DNA of 64,000 nt from Antedon bifida (lineage: Eukaryota; Echinodermata; Crinoidea; Comatulida; Antedonidae), in the NCBI GenBank assembly GCA_963402885.1, contig OY727099.1, positions 24,261,001 through 24,325,000 on the forward strand, in the 5' to 3' direction. The translations under genes and the position numbers were made by a program. Positions 1 to 11,159 of this stretch are shown one piece after another. Within the stretch, counting starts at the first letter, position 1; every line of letters starts with the position of its first letter. The notes under the pieces were generated by a model. It saw only the letters and a list, made by a program, of their open reading frames with translations. It searched no databases and was not told the DNA's origin.

Positions 1-404
1 CTGATAAATGCTGACAAGAATAAGAATTACACAATTCTGAACATTAACACTGCATTGTCAAATACAGTAATTTCAACATACTATTGATTTAAAAATATGT
101 ACTCATGATATTTTTCTTTTTATGAGAAGATACACTTACTGATTAAGTGCCGTCTTCTCTTGATTTTCTAAACTAAGGAACAAGATTTAGCTGCAGAACT
201 AGACCTCTAGGTGTAATGACAGTAAATGTGTAACCCCCTTTGTTTTGTAAGCATTGAACACTTAGTTTGACTAGATTAACGTAAGGCTACAATTAGATGG
301 AAACATATACATAGATTTATGTTTACTTTGTTTCTGAATTTATAAATAGTTTACCACTCCATCTATAATACCAGGCATATATTCAGTACATCGTTTGCAT
401 AAAA

Positions 405-545
405 TTTTGATCACGATAACGTTGATGTTTGTCTTTTCGCAACGATAACCGATATCGGTGGTTTTTAACAAGTGTATAATAATTAATTGTAATCAAGCAT
501 AATTTTTGTAAAACATCATAGTCCAATGTTGAGGGTGAACTATTA
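405..545 (-). pseudogene. Degraded leader/Ig1 remnant of the receptor family
   Basis: Read on the minus strand, the piece retains the order seen in intact genes: an opening like ...ATGG/TTC.., the leader region, then the start of the first Ig domain. Both ends and the frame are lost. A less decayed copy of the same remnant lies at 47401-47532, inside the duplicated block, which shows that the remnant was already present when the block duplicated. Confidence 0.5.
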
Positions 546-849
546 AACTTTGTAGACAATGTAAGTTTGTATACATTATATCATTTAGAGTAATTATATT
601 ATAATTCGTTTCCAATATGTTGATATATTAGATAATTGACTGGCATTATTTTGTTAGTTCATTGTACACTTAGAATCATCTATGAAAGTGAAAACAAAAC
701 ACGATACCGGACAACTTGATAAAGCAATACATTTTAAAATAGTTTCGTAAAACTTCCTGCCTTCCTAATTCCTGTGTTATTCTTGTCATATTGCTCGTTA
801 ATAATCTAGTGTTATTGTTTCCTTAAATAATAAGGAGAGGCAAGCCATT

Positions 850-911
850 CAACGTTTCAATCTTTATTTGATCATCGATTCCTGATGATGATCAAATAGA
901 TATCAACGTTG
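850..911 (+). other. Inverted repeat with degenerate hammerhead-ribozyme-like layout
   Basis: CAACG at 850-854 pairs with CGTTG at 907-911. Between them TATTTGATCATC (865-876) is an exact inverted match to GATGATCAAATA (887-898), and the hammerhead core word CTGATGA occurs at 883-889. The second core word GAAA is replaced by TCAA. Hammerhead motifs are known in Penelope-like and other retroelements of marine animals, so this may be a dead relic; a plain foldback is the alternative. Confidence 0.3.
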
Positions 912-1612
912 AAGCATGGAGTCATTTTATACTATGTTATTTAAACATAACCTGGGCATCTATATTGCTTCCTTAAATAATATATAATTTTTGTACTACT
1001 ATTGCGTACATTTTCCCCTAATGCTTGGTTCCTACTAGAGACGCAACACAAGGACGTAAAGCAACGTAAGCGATTTGATCAATCATAAGCAATTTATTAT
1101 TCGAACTGTCGCTTGTCATTGGTCAACTCGCTTTTGTTGCATCTATACAAGCTTAACATGTTTTGCTATACCGGCCTACAGTTTACTCGTTTTTAAATGC
1201 ATATAACTGTACACTTATTTATTTAGATTTATATTAGACCATTGTGGTAGTGGTTTATACAATAAATGTTATAATATATAACAATTTATTTAAAAGCATA
1301 TCCTTTTTAAAACTTAAACTAGATCCATGGTGCAGTCCATTATAATGAGAATTACAATTTACTTGTTTATCTTCGCAGATATGTTATATGTTAAACAAGA
1401 CCTCTGTGGGGATAGTTGTTTCTATACAATGATTGATTGATTTGATTAAGTTTCATACTGTATGCTTCTAACGTTTGCTTTAGATATAAATCAGACAGTT
1501 TTCGTACACGATTGACTCGTTCTTCAGCAAACAACGCCGTGTACGCACCAATGTGACGTAATCGTAGTTCCAATACATGCGTAGAAAATTGATAGTTGCG
1601 TACTTTATTTTG

Positions 1613-3437
1613 TTATGTCTCTCTGATACCTTTATCCCGCAGCATACCGTTTTCGTATTTGTACTCTTTGTTATTAGTATCTGTTTGTTCCGATGCAACA
1701 TCATCGTAATCAGCGGCTGTATTACTTTCTGATTTTGGTGCGCCATCTTGGAAACCATCGTCCAATTCAAGGTACTCAGGAGTGGATTCTTCCGTATTGC
1801 GTGTGAACGGGTGTATGACATAATCATACTTAGTGTTACTGGCTGTCGAGGTCACGTGTGCGCTAGATGACGTAATGTAATCGTAAACGTGCTCAAGATT
1901 ATTTGACAGTCGATTTGAAGGAGTTGTGTTTTTCTTTTTTGCAAATAAACACATAGGCTTATTATTATTATCAAAGAAACGACGAGTAAAATTGCAACTA
2001 CGATAATTACAACCGTTAGGATTTCTGTAATAGAACGCGTTACAGTAACGGGTGTTGTGTGTAAACGTGTATTCATTAGGTCTATTGTTGCGGAAACGTT
2101 TTCCGAGACTTTATTTGTTGTGAGTTGATGTGTAATTGGTTTTTGCGTACGTGTACCTGGTGTCGACTCTAAACGTGTAGTCATTACTGTTGTTGAAATG
2201 TCATCCCGAACATTAGGTGTTGTGAGTCTGACCGTAATTGGTTTTTGCGTACGTGTATCTAGTGTCGACTCTAAACGTGTAGTCATTACTGTTGTTGAAA
2301 TGTCATCCGGAACATTATGTGTTGTGAGTCTGACCGTAATTGGTTTTTGCGTACGTGTATCTAGTGTCGACTGTAAACGTGTAGTCATTACTGTTGTTGA
2401 AATGTCATCCGGGACATCAGTTGTTGATAGTCCGATCGTAACTGGTTTTTGTGTACGTTTAGGCCTCTCTGGTGTCGACGGTAAACGTGTAGTTGTACTC
2501 GACATATGATCCAAAATGTTTATTGTATAGCTCGCTATACTGCTGTAACCACTACTACTAATAGTACAAGTAACCATCTTGCCATTGTCACTGCCTGATG
2601 CACTATTCACAATAATCACCTGCCAATTGCAAATCGACTATCGGTCATAGATTCTACTGGGTTGTTATCCCACGTCCATTCGTAATTATAATTTTCAGGA
2701 TTACCTTTCCCTGAGCAGGTAAGGTTAAAGCTATCACCAACCTCAAGTGGACCTGGTGGTGATTGTTCAATCTCTGCATCTATAGGAAATACTAGCGGAG
2801 TAGTTTCACAAGTTCCTGTCGCTTTACTTTGGAATCCGATAGTGGCTTTACAAGTAAATACACCTCCCTCGTCTTCGGCAGTCAGAGCCGTTGATTCGAA
2901 ATCATTGTTTTGTTGTTGTCCCGAAGTTATTTGTTTTCCGTCGTTATACCATAGTAAATTAATAATATATGAATTATCAGAAGAGGTGAATGAGCATATC
3001 AGCGTTGTTCCTATATCAACAATATTCTCTGGATTGCATGTCAATTCTCCTAATACTAGAGAAGCAAATGTAGAAGATGAGACACTGTAGTATGAATCAC
3101 ATTCAAAGATCTCACAAATGTAGTTGCCTACGTCACCAGAGCCAACATTAGAAATGGAAAGACTTGAAGAAGTTGCGTCGTTCATTAATGCGTATTTTGT
3201 ATCTGAAATTTCAATTCGTTTAGGACTATTAACACGATCGTATGTCCATGTTACGAGATGGTTGTTATTCAATGCTGGTGTCCATTCACACGATATCGTT
3301 GTAGTTTGTCCGTCTGCAACGAGAACCGATTGTGGATGTTCTGTAAAATTATAGTACTGTGCAGAACAGCAATGAAATATATGAAATATAATCAGAAACT
3401 TGAAAAACAGCAATGTCCAATATTGAGAATGAGCCAT
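1613..3437 (-). pseudogene. Gene A: Ig-superfamily receptor, class 3 tail, two frameshifts
   Basis: The start MAHSQYWTLL at 3437 opens a hydrophobic leader ending CCSAQ. Two complete Ig domains and the first half of a third follow (CEW..., NYIC, LTCSGKGNPENYNYEW). At about 2615-2620 the frame breaks by one base, just before the segment that restores Ig3 (KMVTCTIS). A long Thr-rich stalk and a transmembrane helix (VVIIVVAILLVVSLIIII) follow. A second break at about 1935-1955, beside a T-rich run, separates the helix from a tail containing YDYV, YLEL, YDDV and YENG. That tail is most like the one of gene K. The first break reads CAG/GTGATT, so a splice donor could be imagined, but no sibling has an intron there. 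I read it as a recently disabled copy, or two assembly errors in an otherwise normal gene. Confidence 0.75.
2090..2490 (-). repeat. 102-bp coding tandem repeat of the gene A stalk
   Basis: The stalk contains about four copies of a 34-residue unit that begins MTTRLQSTL and ends NVPDDISTTV, each rich in Thr and Ser with KPIT in the middle. The units differ by a few residues. Genes B, C and M have one to three copies of the same unit, so stalk length varies between paralogues. Such Thr-rich spacers are typical sites of O-glycosylation and hold binding domains away from the membrane; this role is inferred. Confidence 0.7.
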
Positions 3438-4152
3438 TGTTGTGAAAGCTCCAAATATTGCGTCTGATCGGTTTAAATTAACTTCCTTATCAAAATTGAG
3501 ATTATATAGGACTATTGTAGATTCCAATCAGTTATGGTAATGACTACAATGTAAGAATAGTTGATGTTTTAACGAATTCCTTTGATAGACATTATTACTA
3601 AAGCCTGACACAATATGATTCATTTGTACCAAATAATATCCAATCATACAGAAATAATTGTTTATCCGATTATGACGTTATTTAGCAGATCGTTTCATAC
3701 TGTATGTGTTATTATTATATTGCGTGGTATGTTATCCAGTAATAATACAATGATGCCCCATATAGTGTTTATTTACTTCATTACCTCCGGATTAGGAATT
3801 TAGAAATATTTTAGCAAAACAATCGAAATGAAAATACTTTGGTTTACCATGACACTGTTGTTGTATACTTCACACGCACAGATTCTTCAGAAGAAAGACT
3901 AACTGAAATACATTGTTATTATCTCATTTACTGCTATCAAAACAATGGTAATCATACAATTACATTTTATAATACTGATTGAACATAGATAGAAATACTG
4001 TAACAATATACAATACGCAGTGACCTAGCCTAGGAGAGTACATAATAATATGTTTACCCTCCAAGTGACAACAAGACATAGAGAACACTATTAGAAGCGA
4101 GCCTTTATGTTCCGATTTTCCATTTCCGATCTCTTTTTGGTCCAACCAGCAT

Positions 4153-4302
4153 TAAGCTCTGTCTACAGTATCAAACTAGTTTGACAAAAGAAGTGCTCAA
4201 ATATGGTAGGGATATGCCCAAATATAGTAGTGGTATGAAATAATGTCCATACATGCCCACATTTTTTTCACATAAAGTTTCATAGTGCAGACACAGAGCT
4301 TT
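4153..4302. mobile_element. MITE with AAGCTCTGTCTAC termini
   Basis: The left end AAGCTCTGTCTACAGTATC and the right end, read in reverse, AAAGCTCTGTGTCTGCACT form imperfect terminal inverted repeats of roughly 30 bases about a 90-base core. The core is the reverse complement of the core of the element at 5167-5305, so the two are members of one family inserted in opposite orientations. It is too short to encode a transposase. Confidence 0.7.
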
Positions 4303-5166
4303 ACTGTTTCCTTATAATGTTCTTTGTATTTTGGAAAATCGCATTTATAACTTTTTTTGTTTATTATTTTTTTGCTTAGATGAACAGAAGTGTGCGTGCG
4401 ACCATTTAATGTCATTAAAAGACAATTAAGTAAAATTTGTCGCCCTCTAACTTCCATTCCTGTTGCTTCCTCGAAGACGTTAATTTTAGTCTATAAATTA
4501 AAATTTACTATCAAAAAACGAGAATTTGGTTTTACTTGTTTTACCAGTACCGGTACTTTACCGTACAATTGATGAACCACGAAGGAAAATCTAAAGCAAA
4601 AACAACATACTTTGACCTTTTGCGTTACTCTGTGTGTTTTTATCTTTGGAATTTAAATCGAAGACGTTATAAATGTTAGTTTTACTCCAGTATCGAGAAA
4701 GATAAGTTTGTTTGGTTTTAAATTATTACTATTGCAGTACCGGTACATTACCGCAGTGCAATCTTATAAATTCTAGATAAAGTATTGATGACCCACAAAG
4801 CTAAGAAAAACATAAGGCAAAAATAACATACTTTGACCTTTCGCGTTACTTTGTGTGGTTTTTATTATTTTTTGTGTATTTCAATTAATATACAATTGGT
4901 TATTGTAAATAGAGGATTTAACAAAAAAAAAAGAATGTTAAGTAAATACTTTGCATTAATTGTATGATACTAAAGGTTAAAATTATGATATTAATGAGGA
5001 AAAACAGAAAAAGTGGAAAACGTTTAGAAATTATGTAATGAAACATTGAATGAATAAAAGTAAATAAAAAATACAAGATAAAAAAAAATCTTTGAAATTT
5101 AAATTGTAGGCCTATGTGGATTTCAAATAAAATGAGAAATGTGGGTCATTTTTTTTAAACACACAC

Positions 5167-5305
5167 TAACGCTTTGTCTACACTACCAAACTTTATGTGA
5201 CATGAAATGTGATGTGCCCATATATGGACATGATATACCACTATTATATTTGGGAATATCACACCCTTTTTTGTCAAACTAGTTTGATAGTGTAGACAGA
5301 GCTTA
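5167..5305. mobile_element. MITE, second copy of the AAGCTCTGTCTAC family
   Basis: The ends are TAACGCTTTGTCTACACTA and, in reverse, TAAGCTCTGTCTACACTA, followed inward by CAAACT on both sides. The core (with CCCATATATGGACATG) matches the core of 4153-4302 in the opposite orientation. It is non-coding. Confidence 0.7.
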
Positions 5306-6646
5306 AGAGTTGAACGAATTATCATCGGAAAGTAACCATCAATCTCCAACTAATTTTGAACTTTTTAAATTATTTCATTTTTCTTGTTGGTTTGATCATG
5401 TAGGAATTACTGTCATGTTGATAATTTTTTTACGGAAGTCCGTGTGGACTTGTTGAACACCCGGGTAGAATTGTACAAAGTACCATCGACAGAAAGGGAA
5501 TTAATGTAACCACCGATCTTTAACCTCGTACATTCATGTTATTGTTTTAATAAATAATAAATCTTTCTATTGTTTCCTGTACTTCCTTGATCTCGTCAGT
5601 GTTGTTTTAATCTCTTCATTTCCAAAATAATTTTGTTCAGTTTGCTTCCTCATACAAGAACGAAAAATAACTCACATTTGGTTTGGTCTTGAAAAAAAAA
5701 CAATAACAGCAAAATCAAATACATAATCAATAACTTTAATTTCATAATCAATAATATTAAACTATCTAATCAATGTAAATCAATTGTGATAATGGTAATA
5801 AAATTAAAATCTATTTGGTTTGCTCTTTAAAAAAACAATAACAATCAATATCAAATACATAATCAATATCTTCGATTGCATAATCAATAACATAGATAAG
5901 CAGCCGAATTCAACTGTAATACGTTTAGTATGAAGTAAGCGGATTTAAAGCTATGATATCTAAGAGTTATTGGACTTTACATCTAATATTTACAATTACC
6001 AACAAGTGATAACGAGTATATAGTTGTTGTAATGCATCCTATTTATGTATTCATTTATCTTAGAAAATTAACATAGAATATTATGGTACTTTATATCAAT
6101 AAGAAAAAAAATATACCTACAAAGTTACAGAAAAAAACTGTATACCTACAAAGTTACAGAAAAAAAACTGTATACAAAGTTACAGAAACAACTCACAGCA
6201 ATCCGCGTTAAAAGACAACTTGACCGAGAACATCGTATTAGGGATGTACATATGATGTCAGAACAATCGCGAGATTTACGATATCGCCGCACGCGATCGC
6301 CGTTACAGCCGTCTCCGTAAATTACTTTGACGTCACAAGTGCATGGCAAAATCTACGTCATGAATACGTTGTTAAATATGGTTCTCGGTCAAGTTGTCCT
6401 TTAGCGTAGATAATGTGATAGTCTGTTAATTTAAATCTATATCCTTCATAGAGGTCGCTGGAGACGTATGTTCTGTTTTAATCCTAGGCCTACATACACA
6501 TTGCAAAAAATTGTCACAAACGATTTGACCAAACGGTTACGTCACATATCGAAAATTGATTAATATTGATTTCTACAACGTATAAAAAATTGTTACAACG
6601 TAAACGGTAAATACTGTACACGTAACGGTTACGTAGCAATATTACG

Positions 6647-8680
6647 TTACTTTTTAATTTGTACAGTTGCGTAATCAAGCCCGTAGTCCTGTGGTCCAGG
6701 AGCTGGGAACGATCCACCTCTTGTAAACTCTATATCTGCGTACGTTAAGCCTTCTACGTTTTTCTTAGTAGGATCTTCGTGCGTAATTTCTGGCGTCCTT
6801 GTCGTTGGTTTGTTAGGCTTAGAATACAGATCTTCAACGTTGTGGGCCTTAGTCGGTCTGCTTGCAGTCGGTTTATTAGGCCTAGTATACAGATCTTCAA
6901 TATTCTCTTTGCTGGTGGCCTCGATGGGCGTTTTCGCATTCCGTTTGTTAGGCTTAGAATACAGATCTTCAAGACTTTCTTCAGCGTTGTGGGCCTTGGT
7001 TGGTCTGCTTGCAATCGGTTTATTAGGCCTAGTATACAGATCTTCAATATTCTCTTGGCTGTGGGCCTCGATCGGCGTTTTCGCATTCCGTTTGTTAGGC
7101 TTAGAATACAGATCTTCAATAATTTCTTTACTGCCGGCCTTGATTGGTTTTACTTGTATTGCATCTGTACTTTTGGCACTTGTCGTTTTTCTCGGCTTAG
7201 CATCACTTGCTTCATTATGTTTCATTGGCTTACCTAAAGAACCATCAGTTTTATCAATGTTTACTGTATTCTGTGGTGTGTCATATTCAACATGGCACCA
7301 ATTTGTTGACAGGTCAGGTTCTGCGTACGTTGTCTCCACATTTTCACACAGGTCATTATCTATTTCAGAACTGTTAATGTTTTGTTCAGTGTTATCGTAC
7401 ATTGGTTTTTCCAATGGTACACTTTCGGGTTTTGTCTTTTCTTTGTCGTACTGTTTCTTGTGCCTTTTCTTTAAAAAGTAAATTATAAATGCTGTTATCA
7501 AACTCACAAGAGCTATCGCAACTACACCAATGATGACAATGATTACTATTGTAGAATCAGTATCCTGGATATTAGTTTCTGGTAGTCTGACGGTAATTGG
7601 CTTGTACGTACGTGTACCTAGTGTCGACTGTAGACGTGTAGTCATTACTGTTGGGGACTCGTCATGAGAGACGTCGGTTGATAGTTGACGTGTAATTGAG
7701 TTGCGCGTACGCGTACCAGATGACGACTGCAAACGTGTAGTCATTTGCTCTATAACTTTCACTGTATAGGTTGCTATACTACTGTTACGACCATTGCGAC
7801 TAATAGTACAAGTGACTATTTTGTCATTGTCACTGCTTGATACACTCTTTACAGTAAGCACACTGTCTTTTGCAAATCGTCTTTCATTTGGTGACGATAC
7901 TACTGGATTGTTATTCCACGCCCATTCATATTCATAATTCTCAGGATTACCTTTCCCTGAGCAGGTAAGGTTGAAGCTATCACCAACTTGAAGTGTACCT
8001 GGCGGTGATTGATCAATCTCTGCATCTATAGGCAGCGGAGTAGTCTCACAAGTTCCTATCTCTTGATTGTCTGATCCGAAGGTGGCTTTACAAGTAAATA
8101 CAGTTCCATAGTCTTTAGCAGTCAAAGCTCTTTCTATAACATCATTTTTAACATCGGACTTAATTTTATTCCTGTCTTTATACCAATGTAAATCAATATC
8201 ATGTGAATAGTGATAAGGAAAATAAGAACATGTCAGAGTTGTTCCAATCTCACCATTGCCATTCTTTGGATCGCACACTATTTCTCCTATCACTACAGAA
8301 GCAAATTCAGAAAGACTGTATAAACCACCACCTTCCGAGATATCACACCTGTAGTTTCCTACATCATTGTAACCAACATTAAAAATGGAAAGATGTGCAG
8401 ATGTTGCTTTATTTGTTACATTGTACTTTAAAGTTGACCTTTCAATTGCTTGCGACTCACCAACATGAGGGTATGCTGACCAGAAAACGTCATTGTTTTC
8501 ATTCAATGCTGGTCTCCATTCACACGATAACGTTGCTGTTTGTCCTTTCCCAACGAGAACATGTTTTGGATGTTTTGTAAAACTATAGGATTGTGCACAG
8601 CAGTAGAAAATACTATACAATATAACCAGGCACTTGAAAAACAGCAATGTACAATGTTGATGATGAGCCATTATAAACAT
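6647..8680 (-). CDS. Gene B: three-Ig receptor with YxxP repeats and paired ITIMs
   Basis: This is an intact frame of 677 residues. The first ATG gives MFIMAHHQ; the second (8671, context ATAATGG) is an equally good start. The leader ends YCCAQ. Ig1 (Cys about 53 and 112), Ig2 (about 151 and 197) and Ig3 (about 240 and 291) each have the Cys-Trp-Cys pattern, and Ig1 has the DVGNYRC signature. A Thr-rich stalk leads to a transmembrane helix at about 376-402, then KKRHKK. The 275-residue tail has YDNT, YAEP, YDTP and five YSKP/YTRP motifs in a 49-residue repeat. It ends with LTYADI (Y647) and LDYATV (Y670), both fitting the ITIM consensus (I/V/L/S)xYxx(I/V/L). ITIMs recruit SH2 phosphatases and pYxxP binds Crk-type SH2 domains, so an inhibitory/adaptor-docking receptor is inferred. 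No ortholog name can be given. Confidence 0.88.
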   Translation of the reverse strand: MFIMAHHQHCTLLFFKCLVILYSIFYCCAQSYSFTKHPKHVLVGKGQTATLSCEWRPALNENNDVFWSAYPHVGESQAIERSTLKYNVTNKATSAHLSIFNVGYNDVGNYRCDISEGGGLYSLSEFASVVIGEIVCDPKNGNGEIGTTLTCSYFPYHYSHDIDLHWYKDRNKIKSDVKNDVIERALTAKDYGTVFTCKATFGSDNQEIGTCETTPLPIDAEIDQSPPGTLQVGDSFNLTCSGKGNPENYEYEWAWNNNPVVSSPNERRFAKDSVLTVKSVSSSDNDKIVTCTISRNGRNSSIATYTVKVIEQMTTRLQSSSGTRTRNSITRQLSTDVSHDESPTVMTTRLQSTLGTRTYKPITVRLPETNIQDTDSTIVIIVIIGVVAIALVSLITAFIIYFLKKRHKKQYDKEKTKPESVPLEKPMYDNTEQNINSSEIDNDLCENVETTYAEPDLSTNWCHVEYDTPQNTVNIDKTDGSLGKPMKHNEASDAKPRKTTSAKSTDAIQVKPIKAGSKEIIEDLYSKPNKRNAKTPIEAHSQENIEDLYTRPNKPIASRPTKAHNAEESLEDLYSKPNKRNAKTPIEATSKENIEDLYTRPNKPTASRPTKAHNVEDLYSKPNKPTTRTPEITHEDPTKKNVEGLTYADIEFTRGGSFPAPGPQDYGLDYATVQIKK
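6809..7114 (-). repeat. 147-bp coding minisatellite encoding YSKP/YTRP cassettes
   Basis: The unit is 49 residues and carries two phospho-site motifs, EDLYSKPNKR and EDLYTRPNKP, separated by basic, Pro/Thr-rich spacers. Gene B has two full units plus a final EDLYSKPNKP. Because the repeat lacks stop codons in several frames it produces long spurious open frames on both strands here. Confidence 0.85.
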
Positions 8681-9185
8681 TGTAGTCAATATTAGATATC
8701 ATAAGACGATTGATGTTCCCACGTTGTTATAATAGGAATAGTACAGTACTGACTAAGGCACCTCGACTGATGCCCGAATATTGGAACTTCTTTATCAAAT
8801 TGAGATTTACGCAAATATTCCTATAAATTATATTCCTTATTCCGACGATTCAGCGATACCAGTAATAATGTTTTAGAAATTAAATAATGTTTGCTTGTTC
8901 ACACGTATACTACAAATGGTACTCAATTTATAAACACTTCAATCCAACATTATATCCAGTATTAAATAACTTCGTATACGGTTACATACTGTATTCGTAG
9001 TCAAACATTACACGTTGGCACTTGTGTCTTTATTTTGTTGTTATATAAGTTGAAATGATCTACTTCAGCACTAGTGATACACTTGATAACTGCAGAAATG
9101 ACCAGGAAATAGCGCCACTGAATATTCAACATTAATGATGTAATACTTTAAAAATACCTTCCTACAGTAATACATACCATTTTTC

Positions 9186-9200
9186 CTCCAGAGGGCGTGA
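9186..9200. promoter_or_regulatory. CTCF-core-like element upstream of gene B
   Basis: CCTCCAGAGGGCGTG matches 12 of 14 positions of the CTCF core (CCASYAGRKGGCRS). It lies about 505 bases upstream of the gene B ATG. The identical word occurs at the same place upstream of gene C, and a one-base variant upstream of E. Confidence 0.4.
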
Positions 9201-11159
9201 TATACGAAGCCGTTATGGTGAGTGAGAGTTTAAGTTGTAAATGGTGAGTAGTTTGTGACTGTGATTGGTTTAAACACTCTACATAATCGTAGCAAATGTC
9301 GTGTTAACGGTTAAATCAAGATGTTTTTTGATATGTTTTTTTTTAATATTCTTACATTTCGTGATACTTTAGTTATTGTACTCATTTTTTGGAGGTGAGG
9401 GGGGACAAACTTGTTTGGCTTACGGTTATTCTGCACTGATATGATAAGGAATGTGATAAAATAGGCCTCAATGGATATTTTCTATTGTAGAGTTTTTTTA
9501 TACTCAACAATTTGTGTAGATTATTCACCGATTAGTATTTCTTTCTTTTCCTTTTTTAAAAACTTTTTTCCGTTTGGTTTTCGTCGGTTTCTTCAAGTTA
9601 AATCGATATAAATGTTTCATGACATAGTATAAAAAAGGTCATCTAAGTTTATAAAGATATCTGTAAAATAAATAATTGACGGACCGTAACATTTGGAACA
9701 GTAACATTTTAACACATTAAAATGTGTTAAAATCGTACTAATAAGCAAAACTTTATTTCTTCCATTTTTGTTGTTGCTCTTTTTGAAATAAATTAGTTGT
9801 AAACCTATAGTTTCTTAAATACATACAGTATTTTCTAATATTCATTAGTTAGAGACGTCTAATGAAAAGAAGCATGTATCTTTTTCAGAAAAATGATTTA
9901 ATAACAAAAAAAAAAAAACTTCCTTGTAAAACTTTGACACATCTGATGTGTTCGTGACAACTATTCGGTGATGTTTTCTTAAAATATTAACAGTAAGTTT
10001 CAGTTTCAACATTTTTGTTTGTGAAACAATTCATTTGATAAAGTACAAAGTGAGTGTATAAAATAAACGTTTATTTTAGTTCTATGCTATGAGTACTATA
10101 TTTAAATAGAATGTTGTGGCACTATGTTTAAGACCGAAAACTAAAATTGGTACATTCCCGAAAGCCGAAGACATCCCTTCAATTCGAAGCTTAGAAATTT
10201 CCCAAAAAATGAACCAGAATATAACTAAGCCTCGTGATTGGCTGATGACCCAAATCAGCAAACTAATTAACTACTCGATTCTCAGTGCTGTGTCTCTACA
10301 TACGACATGGTGTAACATAGGAACATTCCGAATTAAACAGCATCCCTTGTGTACCACCACAGTGGTGTCTATATATAAGGTTATAGGTTATGGTCTATGA
10401 TAATAGTAGGAGATACATGTGATTCACATGTGATGCTGTATTACGGAATATTCAATTGAAGTAAACATTTGTAATTTTAGATCCCAATGTTTAGGTTATA
10501 TTCACACGAAGTTCAAAACTGCGCTGTTCTGTTGAATAATGGAAATCTTGTAAATATACTGAGCATTGAACCGAAAGGCAAGTCAAATCTAAAGTAAAAT
10601 AAATTATTGGTTTCACTTTTAATGTTTTCTCTTCATGTTGAAGGTTGTTTTTATAATCAATTATATTTGAATTTGTAAGTTTAAATGGATGTTAAGTAAA
10701 GATTCTGCAAAATGTGCATCAACATTTGAATTTTTCATAGATTTTGATAATATTATAATTTATATAAATTAAATCGCGGTATAATATGAAGAACCATCAT
10801 GGAAACCCTAATTTGACAGTCGATGTTATCATTTTGTGAATTTTTATTTTTGTTGTTTATTGTATGCCAAAATAGGATCTGTTGCAGATATTTTAATTCT
10901 TACTAATCATTGTTAATAAATCCTACCTTATCTTATAATTGTCATATCATATTATATATTTCGCCAAACAAAAACATGGAAAGAACAAAATGTAAAGCAA
11001 TGTTATTTTTGAAAAGTCTTCACAATGAAATACACGTACACATATTATAAAGAAAAATATAAAAATATGCATTCAGAAGTTTCTCTAATGTTCATCTCTA
11101 TAATTTAATTCAATTTATTTCCAACAAACAACTGATTACTGTATATTATTTCTGCCATG

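Larger units (their letters stand above)
1..1612. repeat. Intergenic block, copy of the 46.6-47.75 kb region
   Basis: No gene is visible. Positions 1-760 closely match 46590-47750 once two insertions in the other copy are removed, and the first 250 bases also match 20166-20460. In genes D and J this block lies about 400 bases upstream of the start codon, so another receptor gene probably sits just left of the window. Positions 405-545 are a decayed leader/first-Ig remnant. A hairpin lies at 850-911. Short open frames at 1391-1827 have no family resemblance and look like chance. Confidence 0.6.
3066..6665. repeat. Segmental duplication, left copy (partner 58868-62165)
   Basis: The interval runs from the Ig1 region of gene A, through the 3.2 kb spacer, into the last codons of gene B. 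It is nearly identical to 58868-62165, differing by single bases and a few indels; about 340 bases near 5398-5740 are absent from the right copy. The spacer 3438-6646 holds two MITEs (4153-4302, 5167-5305), long A and T runs and a short repeat of TATACCTACAAAGTTACAG near 6110-6180. No other gene is seen in it. Confidence 0.85.

Noticed and set aside
1391-1827. Short minus-strand open frames of 60 and 115 codons next to gene A
   Set aside because: No similarity to the tails of siblings, and the longer one overlaps the true gene A tail frame (YDYV, YLEL, YDDV).
2610-2625. Possible intron donor (CAG/GTGATT) in Ig3 of gene A
   Set aside because: No sibling has an intron there and Ig3 resumes in another frame immediately, so a one-base indel is simpler.
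6754-7481. Long open frames on both strands over the gene B tail (also 62250-62872 over gene M)
   Set aside because: They overlap the coding minisatellite in other frames; the repeat has no stops in several frames. The gene B and M frames have leader, Ig domains and helix in order and explain the region.
10355-10368. CACAGTG heptamer-like word within ACCACCACAGTGGTG (copies at 16.6 and 24.6 kb)
   Set aside because: No nonamer at 12 or 23 bases and no relation to receptor exons; a recombination signal sequence is not supported.
10116-10400. 94-codon plus-strand open frame, repeated at 16362-16646
   Set aside because: The frame begins with GTG, not ATG. The two copies differ by about four bases, three of which change the residue, and the third copy of the block (24.6 kb) lacks most of it. 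It is conserved only because the whole block is duplicated.
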